From Paenibacillus glacialis (GTDB taxonomy: Bacteria; Bacillota; Bacilli; Paenibacillales; Paenibacillaceae), in NCBI RefSeq assembly GCF_001637205.1, contig NZ_LVJH01000058.1, positions 1-64,000 on the forward strand: a stretch of 64,000 nucleotides of DNA, given 5' to 3'. The notes under the pieces were generated by a model that did no database searches, was not told the DNA's origin, and was given only the letters and a program-made list of their open reading frames with translations. The position numbers and the translations under genes are program-made. Shown piece by piece: positions 34,114 through 43,100 of the stretch (positions within the stretch are counted from its first letter, which is position 1; each line of letters opens with the position of its first letter).

Positions 34114-35391
34114 TTAATCCACTAATCTAATTAGGCTATATTTCTTCTTGCCCTTACGAATAATGATAAACCGACCATCGAATGATTTGTCTGCAGACAC
34201 CTCTGTGTTTACATCCACTACTTTTTCACCATTCATGGAAATAGCTCCATTCGTAATATCTTCTCTTGCCTGACGCTTAGATGGTTCGATACCTAGGTCT
34301 ACCAACCAGTCCACAATATTCTTGGTTTCTTTGGTAGCTTCGAACGTAGGCATTTCTTTAAATCCTTGCTCTATTTCATCTGCTGTTAATGATGTAATGT
34401 CTCCACTGAATAAGGCTGCTGAGATTTTAATGGCTTGTGCTAAGGCATCTTCACTATGAACGAATTTCGTCATCTCTTCAGCAAGTACGCGTTGTGCTTC
34501 ACGTTTACCTGGTTCTGTTGTAACCTTATTCTCCAATTCAGCAATTTCTTCTTTAGATAAGAATGTGAAGTATTTCAGGTATTTAACCACATCACGATCA
34601 TCTTGATTCAACCAGAATTGGTAGAATTCATAAGGTGATGTCTTCTCAGGATCTAGCCAGATCGCACCGCCTGCAGATTTACCAAACTTCGTACCATCTG
34701 ATTTCAACATTAATGGAATCGTTAATCCGAATGCTGTCGCTTCTGGACCTTCTTTTTTACGAATCAAGTCTAAGCCACTTGTGATGTTACCCCATTGATC
34801 AGATCCACCAATCTGTAATTGAACACCTTCTTCTGCGTACAGATGATGGAAGTCCATGGACTGAAGAATTTGGTAAGTGAATTCAGTGAATGATATCCCA
34901 CTATCTAGACGACTTGATACAACATCTTTGGCAAGCATCGAATTGATACTGAAGTTCTTCCCATAGTCACGTAAAAAGTCGATAATGTTTAATGAATGAG
35001 TCCAATCATAGTTGTTAACCATCTTCAGTTGAGCATCGTTATCTGTAACAAATAACTTCTTCATTTGCGCTGTTAGTGCGTTCACATTGTCTTGTACTTG
35101 CTCTAACGTCTGTAATTGACGTTCTGATTGACGTCCACTTGGGTCCCCAATGGTCCCTGTCGCTCCACCAATTAAGATAACAGGTAGATGTCCGAATGCT
35201 TGGAATCGCTTCATCATCATGAACGGAATTAAGTGTCCAATATGCATGCTATCCCCGGTTGGATCGACACCACAGTACAGCGCAATCTTCTTTTCACTAA
35301 CTAATTTACGTAATCCTTCTGCATCTGTCTGTTGGTTAATCGCATCGCGCCATTCTAGCTCATCAATAATATTCATGTTACTCATGATCAT
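34114..35391 (-). CDS. tyrS: Tyrosyl-tRNA synthetase
   Basis: A 425-residue class I enzyme charging tRNA(Tyr). The HIGH motif is MHIGHL (residues 50-53), the Tyr-binding region includes GGSDQWGNITSGLDLIRK, the KMSKS-type loop is KFGKS, and the C-terminal S4 RNA-binding domain reads LGIEPSKRQAREDITNGAIS. The length is normal. ATG at 35391 lies 4 bases after AAAGGGG; ATG at 35385 (MSNMNI) has better spacing and may be the real start. Expression is controlled by the T-box upstream. Confidence 0.97.
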   Translation of the reverse strand: MIMSNMNIIDELEWRDAINQQTDAEGLRKLVSEKKIALYCGVDPTGDSMHIGHLIPFMMMKRFQAFGHLPVILIGGATGTIGDPSGRQSERQLQTLEQVQDNVNALTAQMKKLFVTDNDAQLKMVNNYDWTHSLNIIDFLRDYGKNFSINSMLAKDVVSSRLDSGISFTEFTYQILQSMDFHHLYAEEGVQLQIGGSDQWGNITSGLDLIRKKEGPEATAFGLTIPLMLKSDGTKFGKSAGGAIWLDPEKTSPYEFYQFWLNQDDRDVVKYLKYFTFLSKEEIAELENKVTTEPGKREAQRVLAEEMTKFVHSEDALAQAIKISAALFSGDITSLTADEIEQGFKEMPTFEATKETKNIVDWLVDLGIEPSKRQAREDITNGAISMNGEKVVDVNTEVSADKSFDGRFIIIRKGKKKYSLIRLVD

Positions 35392-35458
35392 CTATCCCCT
35401 TTAAGTATTATTTTCTTGATTCATCCCTATACGTACAATAACGCCATTACGCAAAAAT

Positions 35459-35712
35459 CGCCCCTATGTCTACAATAGACATAGGGACGATTGAATAACC
35501 GTGTTACCACCCAAATTGCATAAATAGCGTTACAAAACTACTATTCATACCACTCATAGCCATCATATCGTTGGCTAGTCCGCTTAGTGTTACCTAAGAT
35601 ACTCCAGAGTGTAATTCGCAAGACTGTTTGTGCTAGGTCGCATCAACCCCTAGCTTTCTGAATAACAGTGACAGCATGCTACTTATTCCTTCAACGTATA
35701 CCGTATATTAGA
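35459..35712 (-). ncRNA. Tyr T-box riboswitch leader
   Basis: The minus-strand leader contains the T-box sequence GGGTGGTAACACGG (35499-35512), which pairs with the uncharged tRNA acceptor end. It is followed by a terminator hairpin with CGCCCCTATGTCTA arms at 35459-35489 and a T run. The upstream stem I region contains GAATTACAC, offering a TAC (Tyr) specifier. Uncharged tRNA(Tyr) would favour the antiterminator and switch tyrS on. Confidence 0.9.
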
Positions 35713-35720
35713 TTAAAATC

Positions 35721-35749
35721 AGTATAGAGAATGACAAGACCGTTGTCAA
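35721..35749 (-). promoter_or_regulatory. Sigma-A promoter of the tyrS leader
   Basis: TTGACA (35749-35744) and TATACT (35726-35721) separated by 17 bp on the minus strand, placed just before the T-box. Confidence 0.85.
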
Positions 35750-35785
35750 TTCTCTTGTCTAGACATTCACTCATAAGTCTGTTGT

Positions 35786-36496
35786 CTAGGAAATCAATTT
35801 TGCCTTAAGAGAATTATATTCATCTTGTGTAATCATCCCTTGTTGTAATAAATTAGAAATTTTGACTAACTCATCTGCAACGGAGTTCTGGGGTTGTAAC
35901 TGTGTTACTTGTGCTTTTGCTGACTCCATTATGTTATGTATGTTAGCGGATACCTCATCGATTCCATTCCCTCTACTCATCATGACATTGAGAATTCCAA
36001 TCCAATGGTTCATCTTCGTCTCAGCTTTTTCTAAATAAGGATGCCCTTCATTCACTGCAAACGGACCATGATAAAAGAAAATACTGTGATGTGGCGTAAC
36101 CATATCTTTAACAGTAATCTTCAATTCAAGCCGACTTACCTTCCTACTCGTTCTAGTCGTCGAGGATAAGTTACCAAACACGTTCTCCCTCGTTGTCGTA
36201 TCTTGTGATGTCGATCCATGACTAATAGGTTGAATACCCAGAATATCTGTCATGTCGTAAGTCTTATTACTCTCTTCTGTGGTAAAGTTAATCTTTCCAG
36301 CGGTCTCATCAAGTGAAAGAAGGCATTTATTATCAGCTGACATAAATTCTTGCGTTGGGGTATTCGTCAATTGATTCTTCATAGCTTGTAACTGATTAGA
36401 AGATTTATTAAGAGCTGCTTGCCTCTTTTTCTTCATTCTAATGTTAAATAGAATACCTACTGTAAGTCCAATAATAATTGCTATCACATATGACAT
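35786..36496 (-). CDS. SHOCT-domain membrane-anchored protein
   Basis: A 236-residue protein with one N-terminal transmembrane segment (YVIAIIIGLTVGILF), a cytoplasmic middle domain of unknown fold (EFMSADNKCLLSLDETAGKI) and a C-terminal SHOCT module (DELVKISNLLQQGMITQDEY) that mediates oligomerisation. Its function is unknown. Its stop is about 30 bases before the tyrS promoter; it is monocistronic on the minus strand. Confidence 0.7.
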   Translation of the reverse strand: MSYVIAIIIGLTVGILFNIRMKKKRQAALNKSSNQLQAMKNQLTNTPTQEFMSADNKCLLSLDETAGKINFTTEESNKTYDMTDILGIQPISHGSTSQDTTTRENVFGNLSSTTRTSRKVSRLELKITVKDMVTPHHSIFFYHGPFAVNEGHPYLEKAETKMNHWIGILNVMMSRGNGIDEVSANIHNIMESAKAQVTQLQPQNSVADELVKISNLLQQGMITQDEYNSLKAKLIS

Positions 36497-36567
36497 ACTT
36501 CATCCCCCATTCCAATATAACCTAAATTCTACCACGATTCTACAAAATAGGTCTATTGTATTATGAT

Positions 36568-37359
36568 CTATCCTCCAGCCCCCTGATATTTATTCGCTCC
36601 ACGCATCCATAACTTATAGGAAAGATAGAAAGCTAAAGGCCCAATGACGAGTGCCACGATACCCAGGAGCTTATTTGTTAATATACTTTCATCAAACAGA
36701 TACAAGCTTGGATAATAATTAATCATGGCAAGAGGAATAATCCAGGTCAGAATCAGTTGTAGCAGGGTTCCATATATAGAAATCGGATAAGCAATGAACT
36801 CTTTGATTTTAAATAGAATCGAGAACAGATATTGTACACGTAAAAAAGTAAAGGAAAGCGAACCAATGACAACTAAAGCCGCTGCCTGCAGGAAAGAACC
36901 ACTAATAACTGCGAGAAACAGATAGATGATCTTTACAGCAGTCCACCCCATATCAACTTGCGATATCGACCATAGAAGGACAAAGACTGATATAACAATG
37001 TGAGCAATATAGCCTATGTTGAATAAGCTCGCCAAGTAGTAGGTAAATGGTGATAATGGTTTCGTTAAATACTTATCGAAATCACCATTAATGATCGTCT
37101 GATCTAGTCCTACCATCGGTGAGTATGTAAAAGAAGCTCCTATGGCATAGGTAAGTATATTTAAGCTGTACAAGAAAGCAATTTCCGTCCAATTCCAGCC
37201 GTTTATGGTATCGAAATTTTGCAAAAGCAACCAAATTACTAGATAATTGGCTGCATAACCTAGGATCTGACCTACTGCCCCAATCATAAATGCTCCCCGA
37301 TATTCCATGCGAGACTTAATGATTAATTTAATAAAGTATGAAAACAATCGAATATTCAT
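36568..37359 (-). CDS. ABC-2 type exporter permease
   Basis: A 263-residue protein with six hydrophobic segments, of the ABC2_membrane_6 type, opening IRLFSYFIKLIIKSRMEYRG. With the paralogous permease at 37386 and the ATPase at 38180 it forms an exporter. The substrate is not evident; relatives sit beside drug or bacteriocin-type cargo genes, but none is seen here. It lies 26 bases after the upstream permease. Confidence 0.85.
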   Translation of the reverse strand: MNIRLFSYFIKLIIKSRMEYRGAFMIGAVGQILGYAANYLVIWLLLQNFDTINGWNWTEIAFLYSLNILTYAIGASFTYSPMVGLDQTIINGDFDKYLTKPLSPFTYYLASLFNIGYIAHIVISVFVLLWSISQVDMGWTAVKIIYLFLAVISGSFLQAAALVVIGSLSFTFLRVQYLFSILFKIKEFIAYPISIYGTLLQLILTWIIPLAMINYYPSLYLFDESILTNKLLGIVALVIGPLAFYLSYKLWMRGANKYQGAGG

Positions 37360-37385
37360 GAATTCCCACCCTCAGCTTTACTCCT

Positions 37386-38180
37386 TTAACCACCTTGTAT
37401 TTCTAGCCGTTTGATAGCCCTCCACCAAAGTAACTTGGTAGCACACCATAGCAGCAACACCCACATACTTCCCTTACCCATCATCCAGATGATTTCACTT
37501 CCATCCATCTTCTCCATATATATGGCTGCAGGCACAAATCCTAAGAATTGAAACGGGAGCATATCAGCAATGAATTTCCACTCCGCTGAAAAGAACCATA
37601 ATGGCAGAAATGATCCTGAGAACACGGTTATCAATGCCGTAATCATCCAATCCAAGGCGAATGTGGTTAGAAACCAGAACGACACCAGTGCTATAAGATA
37701 GCCCAGAAAAAAAGAAATAAGTAACGCCAGCAATAGACTTGCAACAAATGCAGCAATCGCATAAGGTTCTCTCGGGAAGCTAAGCCCGAATAACAGCCAT
37801 GAAATGATTATCGTCGGAACCACGGTGAAGATGATTTGGAAGACAACATTTCCTAATTGATCAAAAAATAAGAGCAACGGATAACTGATCGGTTTCAATA
37901 AATCTGACGTAATATTTCCTGTCTTCAGCTTATCATCCACCACATAAATAACTTTGCTCATTAATATCATAGATACCGACATATTGATAAGCGAATACGT
38001 AATCATGGCTCCTATATCGATACCCTTTAAAGTACCTGTGCCGAGTAATGCCTTCCAAATCGAAATCTGAATGAACACGATTGAAATGTTGCCAAAGATT
38101 CGTAGCCAGACTTCTGAACGATATGCCGTATTGCGGGAAAATGCTTTACACATAATTGCGTAATGGGCTCTCATCATCAT
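37386..38180 (-). CDS. ABC-2 type exporter permease
   Basis: A 264-residue six-segment membrane protein paralogous to 36568. It begins in the stop codon region of the ATPase gene (shared base at 38180), so translation is coupled. Segments include FIQISIWKALLGTGTLKGID, which matches the ABC2_membrane_6 pattern in the N-terminal third. Confidence 0.85.
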   Translation of the reverse strand: MMMRAHYAIMCKAFSRNTAYRSEVWLRIFGNISIVFIQISIWKALLGTGTLKGIDIGAMITYSLINMSVSMILMSKVIYVVDDKLKTGNITSDLLKPISYPLLLFFDQLGNVVFQIIFTVVPTIIISWLLFGLSFPREPYAIAAFVASLLLALLISFFLGYLIALVSFWFLTTFALDWMITALITVFSGSFLPLWFFSAEWKFIADMLPFQFLGFVPAAIYMEKMDGSEIIWMMGKGSMWVLLLWCATKLLWWRAIKRLEIQGG

Positions 38181-39205
38181 TAAATCACGCTCAATCTCTC
38201 TTGTTTGGTTAATTCGTTATTATTATCGTCTTCCAAACTTCGATAGTACCTTCGAATGATATCCTCAATATCTGAATCCTGTAGAATGAAGTCTTTAATG
38301 GGGTAACGCTTTGAGACGCTTTGGACAAAATCAATGGCCGAATCCAATCCTTTATCGATTTTAAACGTTTTTCTTATGCCTTGATCAGCAATGAGTTCTG
38401 CATTCTCTAATGCAACATACTCTCCAGGGTTAGATGCAAATTCAATCGTAATTATTTTGCCAGACGAAAGACTAGACTTTAAGTGATCCACGGTGCCATC
38501 AAAGATAAGCTCTCCTTTATTCACGATCAGCATTCTTGGGCATATTTCTTCGATATCCTTCAGATCATGAGAGGTTAATAGAATAGATACTTTACGTTCA
38601 CGGTTCATTTGTTTGATGAAAGATCTAATGTTGTCCTTCGCGATTACATCCAAGCCTATCGTTGGCTCATCTAAAAATACGATATCTGGATTATGAAGAA
38701 GGGCAAGTCCTATCTCTGCTCTCATTCGCTGACCAAGGCTTAATTGTCTTACTGGCTGTGTAATGAATTCTTTTAAATTCAATAATTCCAAAAATATGTT
38801 CATATTCTTTCGATAGTCTATATCCTGAATATTATAAATACGTCTATGTAGCTCGAACGAATCTTCTACCGGAAGGTCCCACCACAGTTGACTCCGCTGA
38901 CCGAATACAATACCGACCTTCTTGGCGATTTCCTTACGATGTTTGTGTGGAACAAGGTTATTGACTGTGATCGTTCCCGATGTCGGAACTAGAATGCCTG
39001 TGAGCATTTTAATCATCGTTGATTTCCCGGCTCCATTCGGTCCTAAATATCCGACGGCCTCACCTTTTTCTATTGAAAAGGAAATTTCATTAACTGCCTT
39101 AAGCAGTGTATGTTCTCTTGACAATAAATTCTTCATCGAGCCGATGATCCCAGGTGATCGTGTGAATTGCTTGTATTCTTTCGAGATACCTTCCACTTGA
39201 ATCAT
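38180..39205 (-). CDS. ABC exporter ATPase
   Basis: A 341-residue ATP-binding protein starting MIQVEGISKEYKQF (AAGGGG nine bases upstream; GTG 39214 is less likely). Walker A is GPNGAGKST (about 56-63), the signature is LSLGQRMRAE, Walker B is IVFLDEPT and the switch His is in LTSHDL. The C-terminal 100 residues are an accessory domain of the NatA/drug-exporter kind. It powers the two permeases downstream. Confidence 0.92.
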   Translation of the reverse strand: MIQVEGISKEYKQFTRSPGIIGSMKNLLSREHTLLKAVNEISFSIEKGEAVGYLGPNGAGKSTMIKMLTGILVPTSGTITVNNLVPHKHRKEIAKKVGIVFGQRSQLWWDLPVEDSFELHRRIYNIQDIDYRKNMNIFLELLNLKEFITQPVRQLSLGQRMRAEIGLALLHNPDIVFLDEPTIGLDVIAKDNIRSFIKQMNRERKVSILLTSHDLKDIEEICPRMLIVNKGELIFDGTVDHLKSSLSSGKIITIEFASNPGEYVALENAELIADQGIRKTFKIDKGLDSAIDFVQSVSKRYPIKDFILQDSDIEDIIRRYYRSLEDDNNNELTKQERLSVI

Positions 39206-39214
39206 GTGTACCAC

Positions 39215-39490
39215 CCCTTATCTATACAGCACTCTTCGTTACTTTCGAGAAAGCGTTCTCATCCCTTCGAAGTTAATGATTCATATGCTAAAATAGGTAC
39301 TCAAACCACCATACCAATTATTGTAAATCAAACTGCATTTCCCTGACAAGTTACCTAGACAACAAAAAATGATAGTTTTCAACACATTCAAATTCATGAT
39401 TGTTGATTCTTCTTCCCTTGTCATGCCTACCGCGTTCATCGTACAATCAATCTATTCTATTTACATATACAACATAAAGGAGTTAACCAT
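39215..39490. other. Divergent intergenic region
   Basis: Space between the minus-strand exporter and the plus-strand gene at 39491, holding both promoters. AAAGGAG precedes 39491. No clear sigma-A hexamers could be fixed by eye. Confidence 0.3.
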
Positions 39491-40082
39491 ATGAGCTTCT
39501 TAAAAGGTCTTGGTCAAATCGCAGGTGAAGTAACAGGCAAGGTGATTGGTGGAAGCGTCCGTGTCGTTGGTGAGATCACTGGTAGTCCATTCGTGAAGGA
39601 AATCGGTGACAGTGTTGAGAAGGCTACGATTATAGCAGGAACAACCGTGGGGGACTTGGCAAGTGGTGTATATGACACGACAGCAGGTCTCATCACTAGT
39701 AATGAAGAACAATCCCGCAATGGGATGAAAGATATCGGTGGTGCCCTTTCTACAACCGCTAAAGGTGTTGTTGGTTCTGTGAAATACACCTATGCCAATG
39801 GTAAAGAAGTGGTAAAAGGCATATCCGAGGATGATTTCGAGAAAGTTAAAGACGGTGCCAAAGGTTTAGTAAAAGTGGCTGCGGTAGCAACCTTAGCTAT
39901 TGGCGTATTGGACGTTGTGGATGGTGCAGATGGATTGGATGACACAACCTCATCAAGTGAGTGGCTATGAACGTGCTGATGGAACTTATGTAGACGATTA
40001 CTACAGAGATGGTGATGGGAATACGCAAGTCGATAATCCCAATGGAGGCTACACGCAGAGTAATCCTGATTTCAAAGCTTAA
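39491..40082 (+). pseudogene. Gly-rich Bacillales protein, C-terminus frameshifted
   Basis: The first frame (159 residues, starting MSFLKGLGQIAGEVTGKVIG) ends with DDTTSSSEWL. One base out, the sequence continues GYERADGTYVDDYYRDGDGN and then NPNGGYTQSNPDF, the ending normally attached to this kind of protein. So the gene carries a frameshift near 39945-39965, or is decoded by slippage. The function is unknown; intact relatives are small soluble repeat-like proteins. Confidence 0.6.
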
Positions 40083-40104
40083 TTAAGTTCATGTTCTAAC
40101 ATGA

Positions 40105-40136
40105 AAACCCGCCTCCGTATAGATGGAGGCGGGTTT
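40105..40136. terminator. Bidirectional terminator
   Basis: AAACCCGCCTCC (40105-40116) pairs with GGAGGCGGGTTT (40125-40136), flanked by A and T runs. It serves both the gene at 39491 and the large surface gene ending at 40155. Confidence 0.9.
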
Positions 40137-40154
40137 GTGTATTGCATACTTTAT

Positions 40155-43100
40155 TTAGTTGATGAATTGGATCGCTTGTAGCAGTTGTTTAAACATGACG
40201 GCAGCTTGTGCCCGTGTAACAGCCGCCTTTGGTGAGAACGCGCCATTAGCATCTCCTTTAATAATACCCGCTTCACGGCAAGCTTCTACAGAAGCTTGCG
40301 CATAGGCGCTGATCTGACTAACGTCCTTGAATACAGATACAATCTCAGATCCTTGAGAAGGATGAAGCGGTCTCCCTGATAACTCGGCGGCTTTAACGAT
40401 CATAACTGCCATTTGTTCGCGAGTAATCGCTTTGTCTGGATGAAATCCTCCGTCTGCGAATCCTGTGATAATACCCGCTTGATTCGCTGCTCCTACAGCC
40501 CCAGCATACCAAGCTGCTGCCGAAACATCCAAGAAGCTGCCTGATGACGCATTGTCTTTAAGTGCCATCGCGTTAGCGAGCATAACTGTGAACTCTGCTC
40601 TTGTCATCGATTTGTCTGGCGAGAACGTCTGAGTCGAAGTCCCTTGTATGATTCGTTTTCCAGCTAGCAATTCAATTTCAGCCTTTGCCCAATGCTTGGA
40701 GATATCTGTGAATGTCCGTGATTGTGTATGTGCCACCACGAATATGCTATTGCTCTGGCTATATATAGTTGCCTTACCACTTACGAATGTGGCTGGAATA
40801 ACGGATACGCTTCCGTCTGCATTTAGTCTGACAACGACTAATTGGTTCACATTTTCATTCGATGCATATGGAATAACTCTGGGTACATACCGATTACCCA
40901 AATCAGTAATCTCAACTTTTTTCCCATTTGCTTCTGCTTGTATTGTAAATTCGATAGGAGCACTAATGGCGTTCAAACCAGCTGCTTTTAGACTCGCCTG
41001 AACGGCATTCCCCTTCTGTCCAGTCACTTGACTGATATGAATAGATATGGTGCTTGTTGCCGTTGGAACACCAATCTCCTTAGCCAACATTGTGAAATTG
41101 ATCGCCTGAATTGGAAGGCTATAGCTACCTACTCCAGTATTAAAGGTCAACACTAACTTCGGCATCACTTTCGATGCTTGTTCCAACACAGCAAGTGGAA
41201 GTTGTATGTTGATGTCTTTGTTATTGTTATTAGGCGCATCGAACACTAAGTTCTGATCCTTTTGTCCACTAGCTTGAAGAGCAGCCACCGAAGACTGAAA
41301 CTTCTCTGCGTTAATAACTACGTTACTGAGATTCAGTTCTTCCTTCGGTTTACTGGTCGTTGCTGAACCGGAGCCATTTGTTACATTGTTGCCGTTGTTG
41401 CCATTATTTCCTCCATTATTGCCATTTCCATCGCCATTGCCACCTTCTCCGGCTTGTCGTGTAACCGTGATGGTATATGTCTTGTTCGTCGTTTCATCCT
41501 GAGCCGTCACAACGACGTCGATCACATTAGCTCCAGTACTCAAGGCAATCGTCTTCGGAGTACCACTTGTATTAGTGACTCCCTTAATCTTGATTGTCGC
41601 CTTACTGTCTAATGCCGTTGCCGTCACATCAATCGATGCAACGTCTTTATTTACTGATGCGGTGTAGCTAAGTTTATTCTCATCAAATTCAGGTGATACG
41701 GCCCCACTAATTGTAAGTCCCTTCAAAACCGCCACATCGATTAATTTACCATCGATCATATCTTGCTTCATTAGCGAATAATCAGACTTGACCTGATTAT
41801 AATAATCCTCACCAAGATTGAGTAGCTCCGTCTGGAAATTGTTCCACTTCTGATCATCCTTATAGACTTGATCTAATACGCTTCTTTCAAACGTATCATC
41901 CTTGGATTCAGCCGAGCGCGCGTGTGCAAATGCATACGCTTTAGAGATATAACTCACATAATCCACTAGATTTTCTTTGGTCTTGAATACACCCCCAGGT
42001 GCATCCTCATAATCACCTTTATATAGCGATATTTTATGAACAAAGAAAGAACGTGTTTCACTTTCAAAATAACCTAGGAATCCTTCTGCATCTAGTGACA
42101 TTGTCTCATAAGCCGTCTTAACCTTAGCTCCGTCTCCCCCTGGAAAAGTACCATATGGGGTGGTTTGTGCCTCCACTGGATTATCAAACATGTCCGGTTG
42201 GAATGCTTGTTTCACATCCAGAATAATATCATCATCATGACTCGCCGTCGGTCCTTCAATCAGTACATTGTACCTCAGGGAACCAATACTACCAAGACCC
42301 TGATAGATACGAACAGCAACATCTTTTATCGTGAAATAATTAGCGTTCTCCGCCAGTCTAGCATTAGCGAAATCCTGCGTTATTGTACCGACATACTGTT
42401 GCCAATTCAATTCAACTTCTGCTCTTTCAGTAGCCGTAGGCAGGCGATACTTATCCGCTTTACCAGCTACGTTAAGAACGCCTGTCGAATGTTTCTTATC
42501 CGAAGTCGGTACCGTCCACTTGATTAAATGATCCAGTTGTGTCTTCTTCTCAAGCTTAACCATCAATGTTTTGGTGAAGCCGTCGCTCACGGTATTCATA
42601 TCTAATTTCGATGCCGCAGTATTCTTATTGTTGTTACCAACCAATGATTCCAAAGACTTCATATACTGATCCAGCATCACTTTAGCCATGACCCTTATTT
42701 CAGCATCCGTTACCGCTAGATTCTCAGCGTCACGAGTCAAGTACAAGCTGGACGTCATTCGTAGCAAATCCAGATAAAAGGGTGCGATATACGCTCCATC
42801 GTAGTCATTTAGATCAAACACAATATTTCCGAATTTATCGTCGTAATATCCCACATTCGCAACATGGGCGTCTCCTTCGATCCACGTCTTCACGTTGGTA
42901 AGATCTTTCCAACTCTTCGGAAGAGAAATGACGCTTCCTAAATCCTGATAGTACATATAAGGGGTTCCTCTATAAAAAGCTGCTGAAGTACCAGCCATCC
43001 CGTTCACGCCATATTTATAACTTTTGTTATCTGTGTTGTTGTAGTATGCATTCGCTTCTTTAATTCGCTGTGTCAATGTTGCTTTCCTAACCTCATCAGC

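Noticed and set aside
39514..39789. Minus-strand frame of 91 codons opposite the Gly-rich gene
   Set aside because: Shadow of the repetitive plus-strand codons; the plus frame has AAAGGAG and a typical start.
42165..42527. Plus-strand frame of 120 codons inside the large surface protein gene
   Set aside because: Antisense shadow of the DUF2252 region with no ribosome binding site.
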